Below are positions 18,874-27,893 of a stretch of DNA of 64,000 bases, one piece after another (the stretch's first letter is position 1; the number at the start of each line of letters is the position of its first letter). The stretch spans positions 1 to 64,000 of the forward strand of contig CBDCME010000077.1 in NCBI GenBank assembly GCA_965218865.1, written 5' to 3'. Below the pieces are notes generated by a model. That model did not search any database, was not told where the DNA came from, and saw only the letters and a list, made by a program, of their open reading frames with translations. The position numbers and the translations under genes were made by a program. This DNA comes from CBDCME01 sp965218865 (GTDB lineage: Bacteria; Pseudomonadota; Alphaproteobacteria; JAAXGF01).

Positions 18874-20573
18874 ATGACCGTGTACTCCGCGCCGCTGCGC
18901 GAGATGCGCTTCGTTCTTGCCCATATCGCCGGCATCGCCGACGACGACCTCGTGGCCGAGATCCTCGAACACGCCGGCCGCTTTGCGGCCGACGTCCTGG
19001 CCCCCCTGAACCAGTCGGGCGACGCCAGCGGGTGCCGCCTTAAGGACGGGGTCGTCACCACCCCGACGGGTTTTCGGGAGGCCTACCGGGGTTTCGTCGA
19101 GGGCGGCTGGAACGGCCTCGGATTCGATCCCGCCCTTGGCGGCCAAGGATTGCCATGGCCGGTCGCCACCGCCGTCTCCGAGATCTGGCACGCGGCCAAT
19201 CCGGCCCTGGGACTGTGTCCCCTGCTGACCCAGGCGGCGGTGCGGCTTCTGTCGCGCCAGGGCAGCGCCGAACAGAAACGGCGCTACCTGCCCAACTTGG
19301 TTTCGGGAGAATGGACCGCCACAATGTGCATGACCGAACCCCAGGCGGGCTCGGACCTCGCGGCCGTACGCCCGAGTGCGGTTCGGGACGGCGAGCACTA
19401 TCGCGTTCGCGGCAGTAAGATTTTCACCTCCTGGGGCGAGCACGACCTGGCCGAGAACATCGTTCACACGGTGCTGGCCCGAACCCCGGAGGCGCCGGCG
19501 GGGGTCAAGGGACTGTCCCTGTTCGTCGTTCCCAAGTGGTTGCCGGGCGAGGGCGGCGGTCTGGGGGCCCGAAACGAGGTCCGGGCGGTGTCGCTCGAAC
19601 ACAAGCTGGGCTTAAGGGCGAGTCCGACGGTGGTTCTGGCCTTCGGCGACGGCGACGGCGCGGTGGGCGAGATCGTGGGGCGCGAAAACGACGGCATGCG
19701 ACTCATGTTCACGATGATGAACATGGCCCGGCTGGGGGTCGGCCTGGAGGGAGTCGCCATCGCCGAGCGCGCTTACCAGCAGGCCCGCGCCTACGCCCGC
19801 GAACGCCGCCAGGGCCGGCGCGCCGGCGGCGAGAGTGCACGCCTGATCGACCACGCCGACGTACGCCGGATGCTGTTGACGATGAAATCGCAAACCGAGG
19901 CTATGCGGGCGCTCGCGTATTTTGTCGCCGGTCGGGTCGGCAAGACCGGGGCTGAGGCCCTGGTCGACCTGTTGACGCCGGTGGTGAAGGGGTATTGCGG
20001 CGAGGTCTGCGCCGAGGTCGCTTCTCTTGGGATCCAAGTCCACGGCGGTGTTGGCTACATCGAGGAAACCGGTGCCGCGCAGTATCTGCGCGATGCCCGC
20101 GTCATCTCGATCTATGAAGGAACCACCGGAATTCAGGCCCAGGACCTGGTCCGCCGCAAGCTGGACGCCGACGGCGGCGCCGCGGCCCGAGAGCCCTTCC
20201 TCGCCGAGATGCGGGGCCTGGATGCTCCCCTGGCCGACCTAGCGGCCATGCGCCGGGCCCTGACCGAGGCGCTCGACGCGCTCGATGCGGCGACCGACTG
20301 TGGATCCTCCGGGGCCTGGAAACGGATACCCAGGACGCCCCCGCGGGCGCCAGCGAGTACTTGCGCCTATTCGGCCTCGTGACCTGCGGTTATCTTATGT
20401 CCCGCGCCGCCCTGGGGGCGCTCGCCGCGACCGACGATCGCCGCTTTCACGACGCCAAGCTGTCGACGGCACGTTATTTCGCGGCCCGCCTGCTCACCGG
20501 CGCCCAGGCCCTACAAGCCGCCTTGACCAGCGGCGCCGACAACGTCATGACCCTCCCCGACGAAGCCTTTTAA
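18874..20573 (+). pseudogene. Acyl-CoA dehydrogenase with a C-terminal frameshift
   Basis: The reading frame from 18874 encodes a full acyl-CoA dehydrogenase core. It has the FAD/substrate region TATMCMTEPQAGSDL, KIFTSWGEHDLAENI, a C-terminal domain with HGGVGYIEETGAAQYLRDARV, and the terminal signature ISIYEGTTGIQAQDLV bearing the catalytic Glu. Near 20295 the frame breaks: the family's C-terminal extension continues in the next frame (WILRGLETDTQDAPAGASEY, then YFAARLLTGAQAL) to the stop at 20573. One base is missing. The uncorrected product would end at 20382 with a foreign tail. It could be a real inactivating mutation or a sequencing or assembly error; the catalytic part is untouched. 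The total length of about 565 residues fits the long subfamily. Confidence 0.85.
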
Positions 20574-20701
20574 GCCAACAAATGAGGGACCAAAACGGGG
20601 ACAGATAGGGTCCACCTCAGAGGGGCCGGCTTATCCGCCGAAGGACTTTTGGCGGTTGCCGCCAACTCCAAGAATTATCAGGCGAGGCTCACCGAGCAAG
20701 C

Positions 20702-21122
20702 GGACCAAGGCAGCCGAGGGTGCCGAGGAGAACTATTCGCCGCCGTCGTTGTTCGAATCCGGCGAACCGCTTCCCTGGGCGACGATGGCCGCCTGGGTAC
20801 GGTTCGCGACGGCGAGTTTGCTCAGGACCTTGCTGACATGAATCTTGGTTGTACCGACTGTAATTCCGAGTTCGATGGCGATTTGAGCGTTGGTGTAACC
20901 CCTGCCTAGCAAGCTGAGCACCGCCCGCTCACGCGCCGTAATTTTCTTCAAGGCGTCAGGCATCGGAATTAACGGCAATGAGCTGGCCTGGGTCGCGCCT
21001 GGCAATTTTCATTCCCATCCCCTGTACTGCCGTGACCAGGGAACACGCCATTTCGCGGTGTGCAATTTGGCCCAGAGATTTTACAACTCTATTATCGTTG
21101 ATTGACGATTTTATAATACTAC
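20702..21122. repeat. Direct repeat, first copy (LuxR fragment and flanks)
   Basis: About 420 bp beginning CCAAGGCAGCCGAGGGTGCC is repeated at 21335-21735 with scattered substitutions and small deletions. The similarity covers the LuxR helix-turn-helix reading frame and about 120 bp beyond its N-terminal side, including AACACGCCATTTCGCGG. It marks an old tandem-type duplication with IS30-like DNA between the copies. Confidence 0.7.
20733..20963 (-). CDS. Solo LuxR-type helix-turn-helix fragment
   Basis: From the ATG at 20963 this encodes 76 residues that are just the C-terminal DNA-binding domain of a NarL/FixJ-type regulator: ITARERAVLSLLGRGYTNAQ, then IAIELGITVGTTKIHVSKVL and ANRTQAAIVAQ. 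No receiver or sensor domain is present, and upstream in-frame sequence adds only about 14 non-matching residues from a TTG. It is most simply a truncated response regulator. A decayed second copy follows at 21360. Confidence 0.55.
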   Translation of the reverse strand: MPDALKKITARERAVLSLLGRGYTNAQIAIELGITVGTTKIHVSKVLSKLAVANRTQAAIVAQGSGSPDSNNDGGE

Positions 21123-21187
21123 CTTAACTCACAAACCAAATGCAACCTAAACTCACAAACCAAGTGCAACGCCGGTATGATGTTGGT

Positions 21188-21334
21188 ATGGGTATGATCA
21201 GCTTTGACGATCGAGTTGAGATTTACCGGCTTCATGCCGCCGGTAAATCTGGTCGAGAAACTGCCCACCCGATGGGCCGGCACCCGACCACCATTTGGCG
21301 TGGGTTGAAGCGGAATTCGCTGCCCAAGGGTGGC
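21188..21334 (+). pseudogene. IS30-family transposase N-terminal remnant
   Basis: From the ATG at 21188 about 49 codons encode the N-terminal helix-turn-helix of an IS30 transposase (SFDDRVEIYRLHAAGKSGRE, then GRHPTTIWRGLKRN), after which similarity stops at the second direct repeat. The catalytic domain is absent. Just upstream, at about 21127-21172, a 22-bp unit containing CTCACAAACCAA-TGCAAC is present twice in tandem and may be part of the lost element's end. Confidence 0.65.
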
Positions 21335-21735
21335 ACCAAGGCAGCCGAGGGTGCCGAGGACAACCATTCGCCGCGTCGTTGCTCGAATCCGGCGAACCGA
21401 TTCCCCGGGCGATGATGGCCGCCTGGGTACGGTTCGAGACACCGAGTTTGCGCAGGACCTCGCTGACATGAATCTTGGTTGTACGATTCCGAGTTCGGTG
21501 GCGATTTGAGCGTTGACCCCTGCCTAGCAAGCTGAGCACCGCCCGCTCACGCGGCGTAATTTTCTTCAAGGCGTCACCCATCGGCATTAACGCCAATGAG
21601 CTGGTACGGGTCGCGCGTGGCCAATTTTATTCCTATCCCCTGTACTGCCGTAACCAGGGAACACGCCATTTCGCGGTTTGGCCCAAGGATTTCACGACCA
21701 TTTTTTCGCTGATTCGCGATTCAATAATACTATCA
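21335..21735. repeat. Direct repeat, second copy
   Basis: This is the partner of 20702-21122. It is more eroded: it lacks a CGACTGTAA-like segment and a GGTGTAA-like segment present in the first copy. Confidence 0.65.
21360..21581 (-). pseudogene. Decayed LuxR helix-turn-helix fragment
   Basis: The ATG at 21581 begins MGDALKKITPRERAVLSLLG, clearly homologous to the fragment at 20733. Small deletions in the recognition region destroy the frame between LGRG and TTKIHVSEVLRKLGVSNRT. It cannot encode a working DNA-binding domain. Confidence 0.6.
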
Positions 21736-21836
21736 TTCACTAAAGGCCATAAATGAGTGTTAATACCTAGGTCGAATACGTAAACGGCTTATCCCGTTGC
21801 TTCTGAATTCATGGTAATTTGTCGTAACCACTTATA

Positions 21837-23000
21837 CCAACCGCCCTTAACATTGCCTTGTGCGAGCCCACGCTCTGAGGCCGATGGACATGATCTTCCA
21901 AGGTTGGTCGGTCAGGTTGTTCCAGGCTTGGCAAGAGGCCTCGACGATGGCTTCATAGGAGTCGAAGACACGATTGGAGAGCCAGTTCTGGCGGAGGTAT
22001 TGCCAGACATTTTCGGCGGGATTGAGCTCCGGGGACTTGGGTGGCAAAGGCACGAGGGAGATGTTCTCCGGGATGCCGAGTTTGGCAGTGGTGTGCCATG
22101 CGGCTTGGTCGAGCAGCACGACGGCATGGGCGTTTGGGGCAACGGCCCGGCTGATTTCCTCGAGATGCAGGTCCATGGCTTCAGTATTGGCGCGCGGCAT
22201 GACCAGCGCCGCGCCCTCACCGCGCTCGGGGCAGATGGCGCCGAAGAGATACGCCGAAGAGGTCCGTAGGTCCTTGACCTGGCGCGGGCGCGATCCCTTT
22301 GGGGCCCACTGGCGCACCAGGCTGTTCTTCTGGCCGACGCGCATTTCATCTTGAAACCAAACCTCGATGGGCGTGTCCGGTGGCTGTGCCGCTACGATTT
22401 TCGCCAAGTGTTCGGGAAAATTTTTTTTTAAATTCCTCCTGTGCCCGCGCATCCTGGCCGACGTGGCGCGGGCGCGCGGAAATATGCGAGAACCCGAGCG
22501 CGGCCAGCAGCTTGCCGACGCTCCGCTCGTGATAGTCCACGCCGAAGCGCGTTCGGATCAGTTGCTTGAGATCGATGCAGCGCCAGCGCACGACCCCATC
22601 CCGTTCGGGATCGGGACCAGCCTCGATAGCCCGCGAAAGCGCCGCCATTTGCGACGGCGTCAACCGACGCAACGCCCCGTTCGGCTTGCGGTCGATCAGA
22701 CCGGCCGGACCTCCCGCGTTGAACCGGTGAACCCAGTCCCGCAACGTCTGCCGATCCATGCCGCCAATACCCGCCGCGCACGCTCGATCCATCCCATCGT
22801 AGATGGCCGCCATCGACAAAAGCCGTCGCGCCTGGTTCCCATCATCGCTCCGTGCCGCAAGAACACGGACTCTTTCAGCATCAAAGTCGTTTCGCAAAGG
22901 AATCGTTGGCATTGAACACACTCCCTTGTTGCCAACAACCTTGAATCACACAAAACCTAGCGTGTAAACCTTTGCGCGAGTCAAACTCTGGGGCGGTTGG
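21837..23000 (-). mobile_element. IS630-family IS, copy B
   Basis: This uninterrupted 1,164-bp copy starts CCAACCGCCC after TA (21835-21836) and ends GGGCGGTTGG at 23000, where CA rather than TA follows. Loss of the second TA suggests a point change or a rearrangement at that edge. It supplies the reference used to define the IS5 insertion in copy A. Confidence 0.88.
21847..22915 (-). CDS. IS630-family transposase, two frames joined at an A9 run (copy B)
   Basis: The ATG at about 22912 opens the N-terminal frame: a helix-turn-helix region (LLSMAAIYDGM, LRDWVHRFNAGGPAGLIDR) and a winged region (WRCIDLKQLIRTRFGVDY). This frame ends at 22346. The DDE half continues in another frame from about 22450 (PIEVWFQDEMRVG, VVLLDQAAWHT with the second Asp, PPKSPELNPAENVW with the last acidic residue) to the stop at 21847. 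The two overlap at nine consecutive T at 22421-22429 (A9 in the mRNA). Because the same split is kept in copies B and C, I read it as programmed slippage rather than damage. Removing one A joins the halves as EEFKK-FPEHLAKIV. Confidence 0.8.
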
Positions 23001-23124
23001 CATTAGGAGTCAGCTCGTAACTCAGGCCAGGGACGTCGGAGCGGCGATGTAAATAGCGGCGGATACCGTCGTCAGCGTGTGTTCCCGAGGAGGGGGCGTG
23101 ATACCAGACTGGCCACACTACCGA
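23001..23124. other. Unassigned segment between IS630 copy B and IS5 copy 2
   Basis: This 124-bp stretch is left between two insertion sequences with no start or recognisable domain. The complementary strand is open in one frame (VVWPVWYHAPSSGTHADDG), so it may be a scrap of a deleted gene. I cannot assign it. Confidence 0.3.
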
Positions 23125-24690
23125 GTCGCCCGTGAAGAACGCGTAAGCGGCTGATGTTGGTAGCTCTTTCGGTTTGGCGAAGTAATCGGATTTGCAAGAA
23201 AACGGGTTTTGGGCCTGAAAAGCTTGCGATTTGAAATAATTGATTTTGGGGATTCCCTTCCGTTGCGGAACGTGATTCTCTGCTCCCGTCGATTGGGATT
23301 GGAGAACTGTGATGAAGCCATCGCGCAAGGTGTCATCGGGAATAGAGGACCTGTTCCGCTCGCGGTTCGAAAACATCATCAACCTGCGCCACGAGTTGGT
23401 GGTGTTGGGGGGCCGGATCGCGTGGACTTTCTTCGACGAGACCTATGAAGCCTTGTATTCGGAGGAGGGTCGGCCGGGGGTCCCGACGCGGTTGATGGTT
23501 GGGCTGCACATCCTCAAGCATATGTTCGATCTCTCGGATGAGGAGGTCTGCGAGCGCTGGGTCTACGACCCATACTTCCAGTGCTTCTGCGGCGAAGAGT
23601 ACTTTCAGCATGAGCTGCCCATGGAGCGCTCGTCGATGACCCGGTGGCGGGACCGGATCGGGCCGGAAGGTTTGGAGAAGGTATTCCAGGAGAGCCTGGC
23701 CGTGGCCCACCGGGTGGGGGCGCTGCGGGAGAAGGACCTCGAGCGGGTGACGGTGGACACCACCGTACAAGAGAAGGCGATTGCCTTTCCGACCGCCGCC
23801 AAACTGATGCAACGAGCCCGCGAGCGGCTGGTGCGACTGGCACGGGAGCACGGCATTGCCCTGCGTCAGTCCTATACCCGCCTGGGCAAGAGGGCGTTGA
23901 TCATGCAAGGCCGCTACCGCCATGCCAAACAGCACAAGCGGGCCAACAAGGCCCTGCGCAAGCTCAAGACCTATCTCGGGCGCACCATCCGCGACATCCG
24001 CCGCAAGACGGCCCAGGAGGAGAGCCTACGGGATCCCTTCCGCCGCCCCTTGTGGCTGGCCGAGCGGGTGTCGACCCAGAAGCGGCGCGACCCCTTGCCC
24101 AAGGTCTATTCGCTCCACGCGCCCGAGGTCGAATGCATCGGCAAAGGGAAGGCGCACAAGCCGTACGAGTTCGGCTGCAAGGTCTCCGTGGCGGCGACCA
24201 ATTCCCGCCCCCCCGGCGGCCAGTTCGTCGCCCACGTCAAGGCCTTCCACGGCAATCCCTATGATGGCCACACCTTGAGGCAGGTGATCGAAGAGATGGA
24301 ACGCTGGACGGGGATATCGGCCGAGCGCATCTATGTCGACAAGGGATACCAGGGCCACTATTACCCCAACAAACACCGCGTCTTTAGATCAGGCCAGAAA
24401 CACGGCATCACGCCGACGATCAAGAAGGAGCTCAGGCGGCGCTCCGCCGTCGAGGCCGTGATCGGACATCTCAAGAGCGATGGCAGGCTGGGGCGCAACT
24501 TCCTCAAAGGCCGCGACGGCGACAAGATCAACGCCATCCTCGCCGGCGCCGGCTACAACTACCGCCTTGTCCTCAAATGGCTGAGGCGTTTGTTTGTCCA
24601 AATCCTGGCCGCGCTCCTCAGCGACATCTCGCACCCCACCGCAAACCCAATCGCCGCTTCAGCTTGAAATCAGGGTTCTTCACGGACGAC
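23125..24690 (+). mobile_element. IS5-family IS, copy 2
   Basis: Full 1,566 bp with the same ends as copy 1, but the flanks (CTACCGA on the left, TATGTATG on the right) do not match, so there is no target duplication. The right flank runs straight into the middle of an ABC permease gene. This indicates that recombination or deletion used this copy as a boundary after insertion. Confidence 0.9.
23312..24667 (+). CDS. IS5-family transposase (copy 2)
   Basis: The 451-residue transposase nearly matches the copy at 11043, differing at a few positions (for example TIRDIRRK for TVRDIRRK, DPFRRP for DTFRRP, and GQKHGI for GQKRGI). The DDE motifs VTVDTTVQEKA, IYVDKGYQGH and AVIGHLKSDGRLG are present, so it is probably functional. 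Confidence 0.9.
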   Translation: MKPSRKVSSGIEDLFRSRFENIINLRHELVVLGGRIAWTFFDETYEALYSEEGRPGVPTRLMVGLHILKHMFDLSDEEVCERWVYDPYFQCFCGEEYFQHELPMERSSMTRWRDRIGPEGLEKVFQESLAVAHRVGALREKDLERVTVDTTVQEKAIAFPTAAKLMQRARERLVRLAREHGIALRQSYTRLGKRALIMQGRYRHAKQHKRANKALRKLKTYLGRTIRDIRRKTAQEESLRDPFRRPLWLAERVSTQKRRDPLPKVYSLHAPEVECIGKGKAHKPYEFGCKVSVAATNSRPPGGQFVAHVKAFHGNPYDGHTLRQVIEEMERWTGISAERIYVDKGYQGHYYPNKHRVFRSGQKHGITPTIKKELRRRSAVEAVIGHLKSDGRLGRNFLKGRDGDKINAILAGAGYNYRLVLKWLRRLFVQILAALLSDISHPTANPIAASA

Positions 24691-25028
24691 TATGTATGGT
24701 CGGCGGCGCCGCCGCGGGGCTCGCGGGCATGATCGAGGTTGCCGCCGTCCACGGCAAGGCCAGCGGGGGCCTCCATGTGGGGTACGGTTTCATGGGGATC
24801 CTGGTTGCCTTCCTGGCCCGGCACAATCCCATCGCGATCATCCCGGCCGCGCTCCTGGCCGGTGGGATTGACGCGAGTACAGGACTGTTGCAGCGTGTGC
24901 ACGAATTGCCCGGCGCGGTCACGGCTGTTTTCCAAGGACTTGTCTTTCTTGTCATCCTGAGCTGCGAGACTCTTTACGGGCGATTCGAGGGCTTGGCGGC
25001 GCTCAAACGAAATGCGGTCGCGCGATGA
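24691..25028 (+). pseudogene. ABC transporter permease, C-terminal fragment (nucleoside/simple-sugar type)
   Basis: Only the last roughly 110 codons remain. They encode GGAAAGLAGMIEVAAVHGKA, a conserved loop of the BmpA-associated (NupB/YufP) permeases, then GYGFMGILVAFLARHNPIAI and two more membrane segments. The 5' part is replaced by IS5 copy 2. Its stop overlaps the start of the next permease by ATGA, so the two were translated as a pair. The protein would have formed half of the membrane channel for purine or pyrimidine nucleosides or related solutes. Confidence 0.75.
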
Positions 25029-25951
25029 CTGAACCCGGCCTCGAATGGTTGGGCGTTCCGCTGGCGGTGGCCGCGGGCGCGATACGGGCCAGCACCCCAT
25101 TTCTCCTCGTGAGTCTCGGCGAGTGTCTCACCGAGAAAAGCGGGCGGATCAACGTCGGCCTGGAAGGAACCCTGGTAACCGGGGCGATGACGGGTTACGC
25201 GGCGGCTTACCTTACGGGGTCGCCGTGGCTCGGTGTTCTTGTCGCGGGCCTGGCGGGCATGATGTTGGGACTGGTTCACGCCGGCGCCTGTGGCATGCCC
25301 CGCGTTAACGATATCGCGATCGGTATCGCCCTTTTGATCTTCGGCACCGGGATCGGGATTTTTTTTGGCAAACCGTACATTTATCCGCAAGCACCCCTAT
25401 TGAGTGGCATCCATGTTGGCTGGTGGAGCGATGTTCCACAAATTCGCGCGGCATTGGAAATCAACCCCTTGTTCATCCTCGGGATTGTCCTTGCCCTCGC
25501 GATCGCATGGGGGTTCAAGCACACCTCCTGGGGCCTCGTGGTCCGAACCGTCGGGGATAGCGCCGACGCCGCCTCGAGCATGGGCATACCGATCAATTTC
25601 GTGCGCGCCGTTTCCACGGCGGCCGGCGGCTTCCTGGCCGGCGTCGGGGGGTCTTCGCTGTCGCTATTTTACCCGGGCAGCTGGCATGAAGGCCTTTCGA
25701 GTGGTCAGGGCCTCATGGCCGTCGTTCTCGTGATCTTTGCCCGCTGGCACCCCGTCAAGTGTATTTTCGCGGCTCTTCTTTTCGGCGGCGCTGGGGCACT
25801 GGGACCGGCGCTACAAGCACTCGGCATCACATCAGGCTACCACTTGGTCAATTCCGCGCCTTACGTCCTCACATTAGCCATCATGGCCATTGAATGCTCG
25901 CCGAAACGCACACTCGCCGGCGCACCAAGTGAACTCGCGGTCATTAAATGA
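25025..25951 (+). CDS. ABC transporter permease (nucleoside/simple-sugar type)
   Basis: This 308-residue inner-membrane protein has about eight to nine predicted membrane segments. The family hallmarks are present: LTEKSGRINVGLEGTLVTGA near the N-terminus, the TSWGLVVRTVGDSADAASSMGI loop (coupling region to the ATPase; shown in part), and VSTAAGGFLAGVGGSSLSL. It belongs with NupC/YufQ-type permeases that work with a BMP-family lipoprotein and a double-domain ATPase. In this locus its partner permease is truncated and the ATPase has a large internal deletion, so the transporter is probably dead although this gene is intact. An isochorismatase-like hydrolase gene follows 77 bp downstream. Confidence 0.85.
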   Translation: MTEPGLEWLGVPLAVAAGAIRASTPFLLVSLGECLTEKSGRINVGLEGTLVTGAMTGYAAAYLTGSPWLGVLVAGLAGMMLGLVHAGACGMPRVNDIAIGIALLIFGTGIGIFFGKPYIYPQAPLLSGIHVGWWSDVPQIRAALEINPLFILGIVLALAIAWGFKHTSWGLVVRTVGDSADAASSMGIPINFVRAVSTAAGGFLAGVGGSSLSLFYPGSWHEGLSSGQGLMAVVLVIFARWHPVKCIFAALLFGGAGALGPALQALGITSGYHLVNSAPYVLTLAIMAIECSPKRTLAGAPSELAVIK

Positions 25952-26028
25952 AACGAATCGCGGACAAGGGTTTCGGGTCTAGCAAGCAGATCCATTTTTA
26001 ATGGACCCTGGCTGGCAGGAGGACATCT

Positions 26029-26709
26029 GTGAACACGAGTGTTTCCGCTGATCCATATGATTTTCCGTATGACGGCGATTTGCGATCGGACCGCACGGCC
26101 GTGATCGTTATCGATATGCAAAACGATTTCCTCCATCCAGAGGGCTATCTCGCAACCATGGGCTACGACATGTCCCGCATGCGGGCGACGATCGCCCCGA
26201 TCCGAAAGGTTCTGGCCTCGGCCAGCGAACACGGTCTTCTTGTCATTCACACACGACAAGGCTGCCGCGCGGATTTATCCGATCTTCCGGAAGCCATGCG
26301 GTTCCGAAGTAAGCGGGTAGGGGCGGAAATTGGATCGCGCGGTCCGCTCGGCCGGTTGCTCGTGCGCGGAGAGGAAGGTCATCAAATCATCTCCGAACTC
26401 GCCCCTGAAAATGGCGAACCCGTAATCGACAAAACCGGTTCTGGTGCATTTTACGGTACCGACCTGGAGCTCATACTCCACAAACGAGGTATCAAGTGCT
26501 TGGTTCTTGCGGGAGTGACCACGGATGTTTGTGTGCACAGCACTCTCCGTTCCGCTATCGATCGGGGTCTCGATTGTTTGCTTCTGGATGATTGCACGGC
26601 GGCGTCGGTCGAAGCGAACCCCCTGGCGGCGATCGACATGATCAAACAGGAAGGAGGTTATTTCGGTACCGTCAGCAATTCGGAAGCCTTCTTAGAGGCG
26701 ATGCATTGA
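26029..26709 (+). CDS. Isochorismatase-family cysteine amidohydrolase (RutB/biuret-hydrolase-like)
   Basis: Translation begins at a GTG at 26029 behind a GGAGG site. The 226-residue enzyme has the family's catalytic triad in place: Asp in VIVIDMQNDFLHP, Lys in the central FRSKRVGAEIGS region or the IDKTGSGAF segment, and the nucleophilic Cys in AGVTTDVCVHSTLRSA. Members hydrolyse amides such as ureidoacrylate, biuret, N-carbamoylsarcosine or nicotinamide. Placement between ABC transporter genes of nucleoside type suggests a pyrimidine- or ureide-derived substrate; this is inference. A second, distantly similar hydrolase lies at 32717. Confidence 0.85.
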   Translation: MNTSVSADPYDFPYDGDLRSDRTAVIVIDMQNDFLHPEGYLATMGYDMSRMRATIAPIRKVLASASEHGLLVIHTRQGCRADLSDLPEAMRFRSKRVGAEIGSRGPLGRLLVRGEEGHQIISELAPENGEPVIDKTGSGAFYGTDLELILHKRGIKCLVLAGVTTDVCVHSTLRSAIDRGLDCLLLDDCTAASVEANPLAAIDMIKQEGGYFGTVSNSEAFLEAMH

Positions 26710-27153
26710 CGAATTTGATACCTCCGAACCTCAAAGCCGCGGGCGTGTCGAAGCGCTTCGGTTCCCTTGCTGCCCTCGATGATGTTTCTCTTGAACTTGC
26801 GCCCGGCTGTTTTCACGCGCTGTTGGGCGAGAATGGCGCCGGGAAAAGTACGCTCGCCAAATGCATTATGGGCGATTACATCGCGGACAAAGGCACGATA
26901 TGGATCAATAATGAGGAGCAGAAAATTGATAATCCGCGCGCGGCCCACGCGCTCGGCATCGGAATGGTTTATCAGCATTTTTCTCTCGTCCCGAACATGA
27001 CCGTGGCCGAAAATCTCGTGGTTGTCCGACCGGGTTATGGTGATCTTCTCTGGCCGAATCGTTTACGAAACAAAGACCGCCGAAGCGGAAACAACCGTGA
27101 TCGGCCGGCACATGGCCGGTACACATGAGGTAGACCCGGCCGTGAACCAATAA
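26706..27153 (+). pseudogene. ABC transporter ATPase with a large internal deletion
   Basis: Starting at a TTG overlapping the upstream stop, the first roughly 95 codons encode the beginning of a nucleoside/sugar-type ATPase: FGSLAALDDVSLELAPG, the Walker A GENGAGKST and the Q-loop region IGMVYQHFSLVPNMTVAENL. The sequence then jumps, at about 27030, to the extreme C-terminus of the same type of protein in another frame: SDRVMVIFSGRIVYET, and an EAETTVIGRHMAG tail ending at 27153. About 400 internal residues, including Walker B, the signature motif and the whole second ABC domain, are missing. The remnant cannot hydrolyse ATP. The junction is clean and no IS lies at it. Confidence 0.85.
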
Positions 27154-27893
27154 CAAGCGAGATATTAGATGGGAGCGTTTCGGGTGTTGCCCGGCGAACA
27201 CTGTTCAGCTTTCAGTGGTTGTCGAGATACTGATCGACAAGTTCGTTCAGGCGCTCGCGGCCAAAGCTTTTTTCGTGACCGGCATGGACAACCGTGACCG
27301 GTAGGGACTGCAGCCGTTTCATCGTTTCTACATATTCGGCAATACTGCTGCCAGGGAGTTGATCAAGCAGCGGCCCATCGTAAATTGCATTACCGGAGAA
27401 TAACGTCCCGGTGCTCGCTTCCCACAGACCGATGCTACCCGGTGAATGTCCGGGAAGATGAAGGACTTCGAATGATCTGTTCCCTAAATCTACGATATCG
27501 CCCTCTTCGACCAACCGGGTGGGCCCCGCCGGCCGAGTCTTGAATGACCGTGGGTCAAAGCCATCACGTGGATATGCGGTCAACAACATTTCTGGAATTT
27601 CGTAGCCGGCGTCGACAAGACTGGTTGTCAATTGATCCGGGAAATCAGAAGCTCTGAGGGCACCCCAGGATTCAGGTGTGGCGAGGCGCCTGGCTTCCCG
27701 TCGGTGAACCACGCAAACGTCGAATTCATGCATGCTCCCCATGTGGTCGTAATGGGTGTGAGTTACGAGCGCAGTAACCGACTTCTCAAATAAATCCCGA
27801 GCCGCTTTACGCAGAGATGCAATCCCGAGCCCGGTATCGATCAATAGATCGGTGTTTCGCCCGCGCACGTGCCACATGTTGCAACGTATGAAC

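Noticed and set aside
20574..20700. Terminator after the acyl-CoA dehydrogenase gene
   Set aside because: No stable hairpin followed by a T-run is visible in this stretch.
21847..22915. Treating the IS630 transposase frame break as an ordinary pseudogene
   Set aside because: The identical break occurs at an A8/A9 run in all three copies with both halves otherwise conserved, which fits programmed slippage better than decay.
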